This document shows positions 56,391-64,000 of a stretch of 64,000 nt of DNA, one piece after another. The DNA is from Alteromonas confluentis. GTDB taxonomy: Bacteria > Pseudomonadota > Gammaproteobacteria > Enterobacterales > Alteromonadaceae. Position 1 is the first letter of the stretch, and each line of letters opens with the position of its first letter. A model generated the notes under the pieces. It had not been told where the DNA came from. It saw nothing but the letters and a program-made list of their open reading frames with translations, and did no database searches. A program made the translations under genes and the position numbers. The stretch is from NCBI RefSeq assembly GCF_001757105.1, contig NZ_MDHN01000041.1, positions 62,001-126,000 of the forward strand, in the 5' to 3' direction.

Positions 56391-57449
56391 CTACAGATCT
56401 TCTTCAAGTACTTGTAGCTCAGCGTCGTTATCAATAACGCGCCCACCACGGGTTAATAATTGCAGTTCCGATTTCACCGACGTAGGCCGGGCGATTTTAT
56501 CGGAAATTTTCAGTGCCAACGCATCACGGGAGCGACCCAGCTTCGCGCGAAACGTCGGTAAATCCTCAATAAGCACAGTAATGTGCTCCGGCATTTCTAC
56601 CGGAATAATATCACCGGGCTTAAATTCCATTATCTGTCGAAGCGGTACATCCACGTCCAGCATGTGCGTGGTAAGCGCGACCTTCACATCCAGAATTTCA
56701 TCCCTAAGTGCCTTACTCCACCGTAAATCGGTATCTTCCTTATCGCTTTGAACACCGGCGTCTAACAATTCCCGAATCGGCTCTAACATAGAATACGGGA
56801 GTGATACGTGAAAATCGCCACCGCCGCCATCAAGCTCAATATGGAAAGAACTGATCACCACCACTTCGGTCGGACTCACAATGTTAGCCATGGCCGGATT
56901 CACTTCTGAATCGAGGTATTCAAAGGAAACGTCCATAACGGGCGCCCAGGCTTCTTTGTAATCTTCGAAGATGATTTTCAGTAGCATCTGAATAATACGA
57001 CGCTCTGTAGGCGTAAACTCACGACCCTCAATTTTGGCGTGATAACGACCATCACCACCGAAAAAGTTATCTACCAGAATAAAGACCAGACGCGCTTCCA
57101 TGGTGATAAGTCCGGTTCCCTTAAGTGGGCGGAATCGCACCATATTCAAACTGGTGGGTACAAACAACGTGTGAATGTACTCACCAAATTTAATCATTTG
57201 AATACCGTTGATGGAAACTTCAGCAGACCGGCGCATCATGTTAAACAAGCTCACCCGCAAGTGCCTTGCAAAGCGCTCGTTCACAATTTCCAGCGTCGGC
57301 ATCCGCCCCCGTACAATGCGATCCTGCGAGGAAAAGTCATATTCCAGCGCAGATCGGTCGGAGGGAGCGTCCGAGACTTCTTCTTCTTCGACATCATCGA
57401 CGCCATGTAACAGCGCGTCGATTTCGTCTTGTGATAATAAATCGCTCAC
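56391..57449 (-). CDS. fliM: flagellar motor switch protein FliM
   Basis: 352 residues. The N-terminal CheY-P-binding peptide LLSQDEIDALLHGVDD (residues 4-19), the middle CheC-like domain (with the GGXG-type region FFGGDGRYHAKIEGREFTPTERRIIQ) and the C-terminal SpoA domain (LDVKVALTTHMLDVDVPLRQIMEFKPGDIIPVEMPE). It receives CheY-P and relays direction changes. 12 nt after fliL. Confidence 0.97.
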   Translation of the reverse strand: MSDLLSQDEIDALLHGVDDVEEEEVSDAPSDRSALEYDFSSQDRIVRGRMPTLEIVNERFARHLRVSLFNMMRRSAEVSINGIQMIKFGEYIHTLFVPTSLNMVRFRPLKGTGLITMEARLVFILVDNFFGGDGRYHAKIEGREFTPTERRIIQMLLKIIFEDYKEAWAPVMDVSFEYLDSEVNPAMANIVSPTEVVVISSFHIELDGGGGDFHVSLPYSMLEPIRELLDAGVQSDKEDTDLRWSKALRDEILDVKVALTTHMLDVDVPLRQIMEFKPGDIIPVEMPEHITVLIEDLPTFRAKLGRSRDALALKISDKIARPTSVKSELQLLTRGGRVIDNDAELQVLEEDL

Positions 57450-57461
57450 TGAGATTACCCG

Positions 57462-58022
57462 TTATTGCATCACGAAACCTGTGAACAATACCTGTTCGAC
57501 CACTTCTGTTCCGGTATATTCCTTCATCGCGGACTGTACTTCTTCCAACGCTTTCTCGCGAAGTTCAATTTTCCCTGCTTCGGTGACCAGATCATCGGCG
57601 TTGCTGCTACTGAATACCTGCAACAGTCGGCCCTGAATGAGCGGCATATTCACTTTTGCCGTTTCTTCGTTGTCTGACCCACGTACCAAAAGCTGAATCT
57701 TTATCTGCACGGTGCGCTCGCGCCCACTGCCGGGAATATGAAACAGCAGTGGTTGTGGCATGGCAACATAAAGCGCAGTGCCTATTTCGGCGCCAGCACT
57801 GCCTGCACCTGCATCGGTGGCTTCGGCTTCAGCCTCTTCGCCACCTTCCGCGGCCGCTTCGCCTTCAACGCCTTCTTCTGCCACGGGTTCATCACCTGCA
57901 AACAAAAAGAAATACGCGCCTGCGCCGCCACCAAGTAACACCACTACGATGATGATAATGAGCATTAACTTACTCTTTTTACCACCACCCTCTTCTTCAA
58001 TTTGTAACTCTTCATCAGCCAT
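57462..58022 (-). CDS. fliL: flagellar basal-body protein FliL
   Basis: 186 residues. A cytoplasmic start rich in Glu/Lys, one membrane helix (LMLIIIIVVVLLGGGAGAYFFLF), an unusually acidic, Ala/Glu/Gly-rich periplasmic linker (about 48-85), then the FliL domain (LYVAMPQPLLFHIPGSGRERTVQIKIQLLVR ... FTGFVMQ). It supports stator function. A sigma-70-like promoter and hairpin precede it. Confidence 0.93.
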   Translation of the reverse strand: MADEELQIEEEGGGKKSKLMLIIIIVVVLLGGGAGAYFFLFAGDEPVAEEGVEGEAAAEGGEEAEAEATDAGAGSAGAEIGTALYVAMPQPLLFHIPGSGRERTVQIKIQLLVRGSDNEETAKVNMPLIQGRLLQVFSSSNADDLVTEAGKIELREKALEEVQSAMKEYTGTEVVEQVLFTGFVMQ

Positions 58023-58053
58023 TGAAACAACCTCATCAATCAGAATGGCAAGT

Positions 58054-58105
58054 ATTATGGGACTTTAACTGTAATTGGCAAGACGCTTCGCGTATGCGCA
58101 ATTAC
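58054..58105 (-). promoter_or_regulatory. hairpin and sigma-70-like promoter between fliK and fliL
   Basis: On the minus strand an inverted repeat GTAATTG / CAATTAC (58071-58105), with an inner ACGC-GAA-GCGT stem, follows the fliK stop. It is followed by TTGCCA (58076-58081), 16 bp, and CATAAT (58054-58059), about 32 nt before fliL. This suggests transcript attenuation and a restart inside the flagellar operon. Confidence 0.4.
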
Positions 58106-58107
58106 GG

Positions 58108-60015
58108 TTAAGCATAGTCGTCTATTCCACCTTGCGCCTGTCGGGTCAAAGATTGTTCAACCACTTGAGTTTCTTCTTCGCCACCGCCAGCAAACTGACC
58201 ATTGCCGCCATTACCTGAGCCTTCACTGCCCTGCTTATTCGCTTCACCCTGTTGCTGTTGGTTAACGAATGACTCTCCCAGACTGATGCCCTGCTCGGCC
58301 AGCATTTCGCGTAAGCGCGGCTCCGCTTGTGCCAATGCGTCCCGGGCCTGCGGAGATTGCACAACGAAATTGACTGATGCCGAATCGCCGCTCACATTAA
58401 CCCTCACCTGCATACTGCCAAGTTCAGGCGGATCTAAGCGAATTTCTGCCATTGAATTTCTGGCATTCACCATCCAACGTACTTTCTCAGCCAGTTGTTG
58501 CTGACCTTCAGGTTGATGAATGTTCACCGCTTTGTCGGCATCGGCGGGCTGTTGAAGTACACGCTCCGCTTTCACTTGCTGAATATCAGCAAGGGCATTG
58601 TCTGCTCGGGTCTGCGCTCCCGCCATGATAGTGGGGTTCCCCGCGCCCGCCACTTGGGTGGCCGCATTCACCAGTAATGATAATTGCTGCATTTCGCCGG
58701 CGATGCGTTGTTCAATGTTGTCATCGGGTAAAATATCCGCCCCATCAATCACATCAGCAATCATGGCCTCTAGCGTTTGTGCGGGCTCCACGCCAGCATC
58801 AAGTTTGGTTTGATACTGCTTAACAGCATCCATCACGCCCTGTTTTACCTCAGCCTTTTGCGTTTCATTGCTACTGTCGGGCAAGAGCGCCACGACTTTA
58901 TCTGCCAACGATTCCGCTACCAGTGTTTTAGTGGTGTCTTCGGTTACCGCCAGATTTTTCATCAAATCGTTTGCCGGCACCAAGGGTAATGCGGCGCTGC
59001 CGTCATCAGTTGTGTTTTTATCTGCTTCTTTGTCGCTCGGCTGCTGTTCTGTGTTGTCACCAAGTTCACTTTTTATCAGTGATACCAGTAGCTCTGCGTC
59101 GGTGACGATGATGTCTGCTTCAGCAGAAGTCTCGCCGTTAGCAAGACTTTCAGCAATGCGGTTTAGATCTTTGCTGCCATTTTTTGAAAGGCTTGCAAGC
59201 AGTGAGGCCGCCATTTTCATTACATCTTCAGTAACAACGTCGTCGGCCTTGCCCGGCTGCTCGCCGTCTTCTTCACTGGCCATGAGCTTTTTCACGGCTT
59301 CATTCAACGCTTCAACCAAGGCGGCTAATTCGGCGTTTTTATCTGTACTTTCAGTATTTTCGGCGTCAGTCTGAACTGTGCCTTTTAAACTCGCGATAAG
59401 TGCTTCGAGGTCGGTATCCGGCGAGACAACATCGGTGGTCAAGGCTGAGTCATCAACAATAACGTCGCCCTCGCCAGAAGCATCTATTACGATGTCTTGC
59501 TCAGACGCGGTTTCGTCACCACTGTTAAGCTTGCGGATGGCATCAACAAAGGCCAACCAGTCAGGCTGTATGTCGATATCAGGTTGGATGTCTGCCGTGT
59601 TCTCCTCAATTGCCGCTTCACCCTGAGCCAACAAGGCGTCATCGAGCTCGGTGTCGACATCCGCTGCATTTTCGCCATTATTCGCATTGCCACTACTTTG
59701 GGTTTTCTTGGTAGTGACATCATTGGCTGACTGTTCAGACTGCGACTGCGCTTCATTGCCTTCACCACGGCGAGATTGCTCATCCACCTTTTTCTCAACC
59801 GGTGTGTCACGTTTAACCGAACGATCAACCGTAATGTCATCTGCGTTTTTTTCCCGAGGCTTATTGTCACGCACAGGTGGGGATTGAGTCGCTTGCGTAA
59901 ATACCTCTTCAAAAGCCTGATTTTGGCCTGAAGCATCTGCACTTGCCGTCGATGATTCTATATCAACTGGCAGAGCGGCAATATCTGAACGTTGCGTGGC
60001 AACTTGTTGCATCAT
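58108..60015 (-). CDS. fliK: flagellar hook-length control protein FliK
   Basis: 635 residues, at the long end for the family. Low-complexity, acidic and Asn/Asp/Ala-rich N-terminal two thirds, then the conserved FliK C-terminal domain with VRWMVNARNSMAEIRLDPPELGSMQVRVNVSGDSASVNFVVQSPQARDALAQAEPRLREMLAEQGI, ending in a Gln/Gly-rich tail. It measures hook length and triggers the FlhB switch. 137 nt after fliJ, 85 nt before fliL. Confidence 0.93.
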   Translation of the reverse strand: MMQQVATQRSDIAALPVDIESSTASADASGQNQAFEEVFTQATQSPPVRDNKPREKNADDITVDRSVKRDTPVEKKVDEQSRRGEGNEAQSQSEQSANDVTTKKTQSSGNANNGENAADVDTELDDALLAQGEAAIEENTADIQPDIDIQPDWLAFVDAIRKLNSGDETASEQDIVIDASGEGDVIVDDSALTTDVVSPDTDLEALIASLKGTVQTDAENTESTDKNAELAALVEALNEAVKKLMASEEDGEQPGKADDVVTEDVMKMAASLLASLSKNGSKDLNRIAESLANGETSAEADIIVTDAELLVSLIKSELGDNTEQQPSDKEADKNTTDDGSAALPLVPANDLMKNLAVTEDTTKTLVAESLADKVVALLPDSSNETQKAEVKQGVMDAVKQYQTKLDAGVEPAQTLEAMIADVIDGADILPDDNIEQRIAGEMQQLSLLVNAATQVAGAGNPTIMAGAQTRADNALADIQQVKAERVLQQPADADKAVNIHQPEGQQQLAEKVRWMVNARNSMAEIRLDPPELGSMQVRVNVSGDSASVNFVVQSPQARDALAQAEPRLREMLAEQGISLGESFVNQQQQGEANKQGSEGSGNGGNGQFAGGGEEETQVVEQSLTRQAQGGIDDYA

Positions 60016-60152
60016 AATCTCAATCCTCTTCCCGCAGACTGTGTGTTTTCGTCAAAAAACAGTAAATTGGGTGGGTTATTTTTCGTCACTGATAAGACTA
60101 TTCAAATCCTGTTCCAATTGTTGAATTACTATGAACTTTACTTGAAAAATTG

Positions 60153-60602
60153 TTAGTAACCTGACTTGGACAACTGATTTCTATAGAATTTTTGTGACGC
60201 GAACTCATCACTCATGATTTGTTCCAGGCGAGATTCTTTTTGACGGGCTTCAAGGGCTTTTTTATCGATTAACATATCCACGGCTTTCCGACGCTTTTGC
60301 TGTTCCAGCCAGGCACGTTTACGCTGATCGGCCACCACAGTAGCTTGAGAGATAAGGTTCATTTGCTGTTGGCAGGCTTTATCCAGCTTACCTACAAACG
60401 AAAGGTGTTGATGATACGCTTTCGCACCCACACCACTCTTGCCTGTGGCCTGAATTTGACGCAGATAATCCAACCGATATTGCTGCAGGCTACTTAACTT
60501 TTGGCGTTGCTGGGTAACATGCTGCTGCGCGAGCTGAAATTGCTGCGCCGCCTTCTGTTCCTTCTCTAGTTCAAACTTAGCGACTAAATCAAGTTGACTC
60601 AT
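60153..60602 (-). CDS. fliJ: flagellar export protein FliJ
   Basis: 149 residues, predicted almost wholly coiled coil: KFELEKEQKAAQQFQLAQQHVTQQRQKLSSLQQYRLDYLRQIQ onward. It is the general export chaperone/ATPase-coupling stalk, homologous in role to the ATP synthase gamma subunit. Five nt after fliI. The 137-nt spacer to fliK shows no obvious promoter. Confidence 0.93.
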   Translation of the reverse strand: MSQLDLVAKFELEKEQKAAQQFQLAQQHVTQQRQKLSSLQQYRLDYLRQIQATGKSGVGAKAYHQHLSFVGKLDKACQQQMNLISQATVVADQRKRAWLEQQKRRKAVDMLIDKKALEARQKESRLEQIMSDEFASQKFYRNQLSKSGY

Positions 60603-60607
60603 GGCTG

Positions 60608-61942
60608 TTACCCTTTACCTAACCCACCTGCCAAGGCAGTCATGCCCTGAAGGCACTCACTGTAAGGCAAAATATTCTTCATGCCTTGCTGCAGGAAAGC
60701 GTTAATTGCAGGTTCGGCACGAATGGCCAAATCGATACGCGGATCTGAACCTTTGGCATACGCACCAATGGAAATGAGATCACGGTTTTGCTTGTACATT
60801 GAGTAAACCTGACGAATACGTCTGGCTTGCTCTACATGTTCGTCGCTGGTTACCATGGGCATTACCCGGCTGATAGAGGCTTCAATATCAATCGCGGGAT
60901 AGTGACCACTATCGGCTAACGAACGTGACAATACAACGTGACCATCCAGTATTGCCCTTGCCGCATCGGCAATAGGGTCCTGAAGATCATCGCCTTCTGT
61001 CAGTACGGTATAAAATGCGGTGATCGAGCCCTGGTTTTCGCTACCATTACCCGCCCGTTCCACCAAAGCAGGCAGTCTTGCGAACACGGAGGGTGGGTAT
61101 CCCTTCGTTGCCGGTGGCTCACCCACCGCCAATGCAATCTCGCGCTGTGCCATGGCATAGCGTGTAAGAGAATCGATTAATAGCAGCACATTCATGCCCT
61201 GATCGCGAAAATACTCCGCAATGGTCACTGCTGTTTCGCACCCTTTTAACCGCATAAGTGGTGAGGTATCAGCTGGCGCTGCTACGACGACCGCACGTTG
61301 GCGCTCTTCTTCGGTAAGAATGTCGTGAATAAATTCTTTTACTTCTCGTCCCCGCTCGCCAACCAATCCCACCACTACAACATCGGCCTGACATCCCCGG
61401 GTCATCATACCCAACAGCACGGACTTTCCGACACCGGAGCCGGCGAATAGTCCCATACGCTGACCCACACCCACCGTGTTCAGGGCATTAATAGCACGAA
61501 CTCCCACATCCATAGGTTCAGATATTGGTCGACGACTTAACGGGTTTATCGGAGGCTTGTTCGTGGATACGCGGGTATCAGCTTTTACTGGTCCTAAACC
61601 GTCCAGCGGCTGACCATTTCCGTCGACCACGCGACCCAGTAATCCCATGCCCACTGCCAAACCACTTTGGCGATTTAACGGAAGTACCCGAGAACCCGGC
61701 ACGATGCCACGTACCGCCTCAGTTGGCATAAGATAGGTAATGTTTTCACCGAAACCTACCACTTCCGCTTCTATCTCTCCCTCGACAGTCTGGACCATGC
61801 ACTGACTGCCCACAGGAAGTTGGCACCCCACAGCTTCAAGCGTAAGACCGATACCCCGGACCAGTTTTCCCGCTGCCACAATAGGAGGCTGAGGAATATC
61901 GCCACAGAGGTTTTCGAAATAATTACCCCAGGGGCTAGTCAT
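60608..61942 (-). CDS. fliI: flagellum-specific ATPase FliI
   Basis: 444 residues. F1-beta-like ATPase: Walker [18 protein letters not shown], the [17 protein letters not shown] signature, Walker B region [40 protein letters not shown]. It energises type III export with FliH and FliJ. Overlaps fliH by 8 nt. Confidence 0.97.
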   Translation of the reverse strand: MTSPWGNYFENLCGDIPQPPIVAAGKLVRGIGLTLEAVGCQLPVGSQCMVQTVEGEIEAEVVGFGENITYLMPTEAVRGIVPGSRVLPLNRQSGLAVGMGLLGRVVDGNGQPLDGLGPVKADTRVSTNKPPINPLSRRPISEPMDVGVRAINALNTVGVGQRMGLFAGSGVGKSVLLGMMTRGCQADVVVVGLVGERGREVKEFIHDILTEEERQRAVVVAAPADTSPLMRLKGCETAVTIAEYFRDQGMNVLLLIDSLTRYAMAQREIALAVGEPPATKGYPPSVFARLPALVERAGNGSENQGSITAFYTVLTEGDDLQDPIADAARAILDGHVVLSRSLADSGHYPAIDIEASISRVMPMVTSDEHVEQARRIRQVYSMYKQNRDLISIGAYAKGSDPRIDLAIRAEPAINAFLQQGMKNILPYSECLQGMTALAGGLGKG

Positions 61943-62717
61943 CAGACAATCCCTGGTCGAGCAGGAAGCGATTCAATACATCTCGGCAGCGACGCTCAAC
62001 CGACACATCGACGGCATTTTGCTGAGTGGTAATATCGCACCCACCACGAGACATTGCCGGGGCTTCAATGAAATGCCACCCCTTCGCGGCAATCGTTTCA
62101 TCACCATAGTGATTTTTAACAACTCGAATGTCGTCGGGATGCATGGATATATGAAATTGTGATTCAGCCACTGGCAGCGCTTTTAAACCTTCAGCCAACG
62201 CCTGCATCACCACATCTTCACTGGTTTGCACTTCCGTTCTGATAACTGCGCGGGCAAGAGACACCGCTAATTTCACCAGTTGCTTACGGGTGTCTTCGTT
62301 AACCTGAGATAACGGTGCTACTAAATTATCCGCTAGCGAAGACCAATGCCCACCCAAAGCAGCCATCTCTTCTTCAGCTGCATTTAAACCATCTTCTTTA
62401 CCTGCCTGCAGTCCGGCTTCATAACCTTCCGTTTTGCCTTCTTCAAAGCCAGCAGCCTTGCCTTCGTCAAATCCGGTTTGCTTACCTTCGTTATACCCTT
62501 CGTCATAAGCAGACTGACGAATGGCTTCGATTTCTTCCGCCGTTGGCGGCAAAATTTCTTCTTCCTCAGCTTCGGGAGGCTCGTATTTCCAGTCGCTACG
62601 ACGATTCAGCGCATTAGTGCGGGTGAGATCTTCAGTGGTCTGCGCTTCATCAAGAAATGGCAAATCCCAGGACTTCGCATCTGAAAATTCATCATTCTTT
62701 GGCAATTTATCATTCAT
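61935..62717 (-). CDS. fliH: flagellar export regulator FliH
   Basis: 260 residues. It regulates FliI and docks it to FliN. A charged N-terminus is followed by a glycine ladder with Gly at every fourth residue from 74 to 110 (ten glycines; for example [17 protein letters not shown]), forming a GxxxG-type helix dimer, then the stator-like C-terminal domain. 14 nt after fliG; overlaps fliI by 8 nt. Confidence 0.95.
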   Translation of the reverse strand: MNDKLPKNDEFSDAKSWDLPFLDEAQTTEDLTRTNALNRRSDWKYEPPEAEEEEILPPTAEEIEAIRQSAYDEGYNEGKQTGFDEGKAAGFEEGKTEGYEAGLQAGKEDGLNAAEEEMAALGGHWSSLADNLVAPLSQVNEDTRKQLVKLAVSLARAVIRTEVQTSEDVVMQALAEGLKALPVAESQFHISMHPDDIRVVKNHYGDETIAAKGWHFIEAPAMSRGGCDITTQQNAVDVSVERRCRDVLNRFLLDQGLSDD

Positions 62718-62731
62718 GGCAGATTAGTCCG

Positions 62732-63763
62732 TTACAGGAACTCTTCGCCGCCACCGCCGCCCAGCATAATTTCACCGGAATCAGCAAGACGTCTGGCCAC
62801 CGACAGAATTTCTTTCTGTGCAGTTTCCACTTCAGATAAACGTACCGGACCGAGCGCTTCAAGATCGTCCAGTAACATTTCTGCCGCCCGGGCCGACATG
62901 TTACCAGTGATTTTATTTTTGAGCTCTTCATCAGCGCCTTTAATGGCTTTCAGCAGTGAGTCCTGATTCACTTCGCGCAGGATTGCCTGTATGCCGCGGT
63001 CATCCACGTCTATGAGGTTATCGAATACGAACATCAGATCCTGAATTTGCTGGCTCATTTCTTCATCTTGTTCACGGATGGCATCCATTAACTGACCTTC
63101 AATGGAGGTATCGAGGTAGTTCATGATATCGGCGGCAGACTTCAGGCCGCCCATTTTGGCCGCTTGTGCACCTGCCTGACCGGCAAACTGCTTCTCCATG
63201 ATTTCGTTCAGCTCCTGCAAGGCTGCGGGCTGAACTTCTTCTAAATTGGCGATACGCATCAGCAAGTCCAGACGCACTTTTTCAGCGAACTGCGACAAAA
63301 TTTCCGCACTTTGCTCAGGCTCAAGATAAGACAATACGATGGTTTGAATTTGCGGGTGTTCGTTTCGAATAATACCGGCCACCTGCTTGGAATCCATCCA
63401 CTTGAGAGAATCAAGCCCTTTGGCGCCACTGCCCATCAAGATTTGATCGATCAGGTTCGCCGCTTTATCTTCACCCAGTGCAGCAGTAAGCGCACGCTTC
63501 ACAAAATCTTGGCTCTGGAAGCCGATGGTGCTGTAATTTTGAATTTCTTCAATAAAATGCTTATGCACGGCAGTAATTTTCGGTTGAGTCATATCGTCAA
63601 CCTTCGCCATTTCACCGCCCAATTTTTGCACCTGCTTCGGTTCCAGGTGCTTGAGGATTTGGGCTGCATCTTCTTCTGACAAACTCAGCAACAGGATAGC
63701 GGCCTTTTCTACCCCTTCCAGTTTACTAATGTCATAAGTTTGTTGGTTATTATCTTCAGGCAT
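62732..63763 (-). CDS. fliG: flagellar motor switch protein FliG
   Basis: 343 residues. N-terminal domain binding FliF (KLEGVEKAAILLLSLSEEDAAQILKHLEPKQVQKLG), middle domain (EHPQIQTIVLSYLEPEQSAEILSQF, with the EHPQ motif) and C-terminal torque domain (MFVFDNLIDVDDRGIQAILREVNQDSLLKAIKGADEELKNKITGNMSARAAEMLLDDLEALGPVRLSEVE). It transmits stator force to the rotor. 11 nt after fliF. Confidence 0.97.
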   Translation of the reverse strand: MPEDNNQQTYDISKLEGVEKAAILLLSLSEEDAAQILKHLEPKQVQKLGGEMAKVDDMTQPKITAVHKHFIEEIQNYSTIGFQSQDFVKRALTAALGEDKAANLIDQILMGSGAKGLDSLKWMDSKQVAGIIRNEHPQIQTIVLSYLEPEQSAEILSQFAEKVRLDLLMRIANLEEVQPAALQELNEIMEKQFAGQAGAQAAKMGGLKSAADIMNYLDTSIEGQLMDAIREQDEEMSQQIQDLMFVFDNLIDVDDRGIQAILREVNQDSLLKAIKGADEELKNKITGNMSARAAEMLLDDLEALGPVRLSEVETAQKEILSVARRLADSGEIMLGGGGGEEFL

Positions 63764-63774
63764 TTTGTTGAACC

Positions 63775-64000
63775 TTAGTCATCCAGCGTCAACCAGCCCT
63801 TAACAACCTGTGCGGACAACTCAGGTTCATTCGCAACCAGCGCACGCACAGCTTTAAGAACATCTTCATCTTTGTGTAAATCTGGCAACATGAGCGAACC
63901 ATCAGGCGCAAAACCTACCTGACCTTCATCAAATTCCTGACTCAGCATACTAATAGTATCATCACCCAGGTCTAGGCCCTCATCCGCATCGAAGTCGTCA
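63775..64000 (-). CDS. fliF: flagellar MS-ring protein FliF, C-terminal end, cut by window edge
   Basis: The last 74 codons of an open frame running in from the right edge, ending EPELSAQVVKGWLTLDD. The C-terminal cytoplasmic peptide that binds FliG is visible (VRALVANEPELSAQVVKGWL). The position immediately before fliG confirms the call. The ring-forming domains lie outside the window. Confidence 0.92.
   Translation of the reverse strand, partial: DDFDADEGLDLGDDTISMLSQEFDEGQVGFAPDGSLMLPDLHKDEDVLKAVRALVANEPELSAQVVKGWLTLDD

Overview
The window reads as a chromosomal stretch of a marine gammaproteobacterium, most likely an Alteromonadales (Alteromonadaceae-type) bacterium. The evidence is the polar-type flagellar/chemotaxis cluster with FlhF/FlhG and ParC/ParP, the psp-sap arrangement, a Na+-type oxaloacetate decarboxylase, the alaS-csrA-tRNA-Ser-tRNA-Arg block and the general protein character. 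Coding is dense and I see no insertion sequence, prophage, integron or CRISPR array.

Layout. (1) 1-7970: amino-acid catabolism: the 5' part of a Leu/Phe/Val dehydrogenase, a divergent Lrp-type regulator, then the homogentisate route for Phe/Tyr (phhA, tyrR, hpd-hmgA-fahA-maiA). Sites matching the TyrR consensus lie upstream of phhA, tyrR and hpd. (2) 7982-16170: envelope stress and peptide transport: pspABC driven from a sigma-54-like promoter, divergent pspF, and sapABCDF continuing from pspF. (3) 16178-19381: oadGAB, a sodium-pumping oxaloacetate decarboxylase. (4) 19382-25137: two identical tRNA-Arg genes, tRNA-Ser, csrA, alaS, recX without an adjacent recA, and a FemAB/GNAT-like gene. (5) 25127-33113: an M13 peptidase lipoprotein, then two beta-carbonic anhydrase + SulP transporter operons in tandem. 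The two anhydrases and their upstream operator architecture are duplicated while the transporters differ (one is BicA-like). A divergent OxyR-like LysR regulator follows, with the peroxidatic cysteine replaced by histidine. (6) 33196-39916: methionine synthesis: metR, metA with a four-unit Met-box array, and a cobalamin-dependent methionine synthase split into two in-frame adjacent genes, plus a DUF938 methyltransferase. (7) 40050-64000: one continuous minus-strand flagellar/chemotaxis cluster from fliF (cut by the window edge) through fliGHIJKLMNOPQR, flhBAFG, fliA, cheYZAB, parC, parP, cheW and a DUF2802 gene.

The most distinctive observation is the doubled carbonic anhydrase/SulP module with its conserved two-part ATAG/CTAT operator and neighbouring Cys-to-His OxyR-like regulator. 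It looks like a bicarbonate/CO2 (or pH) homeostasis regulon. Next are the exact in-frame split of methionine synthase and the three DEFEALL repeats in CheA, which resemble the CheY-binding peptides of FliM and CheZ in the same cluster. All functional calls rest on reading the sequence and family knowledge; no database search was run.
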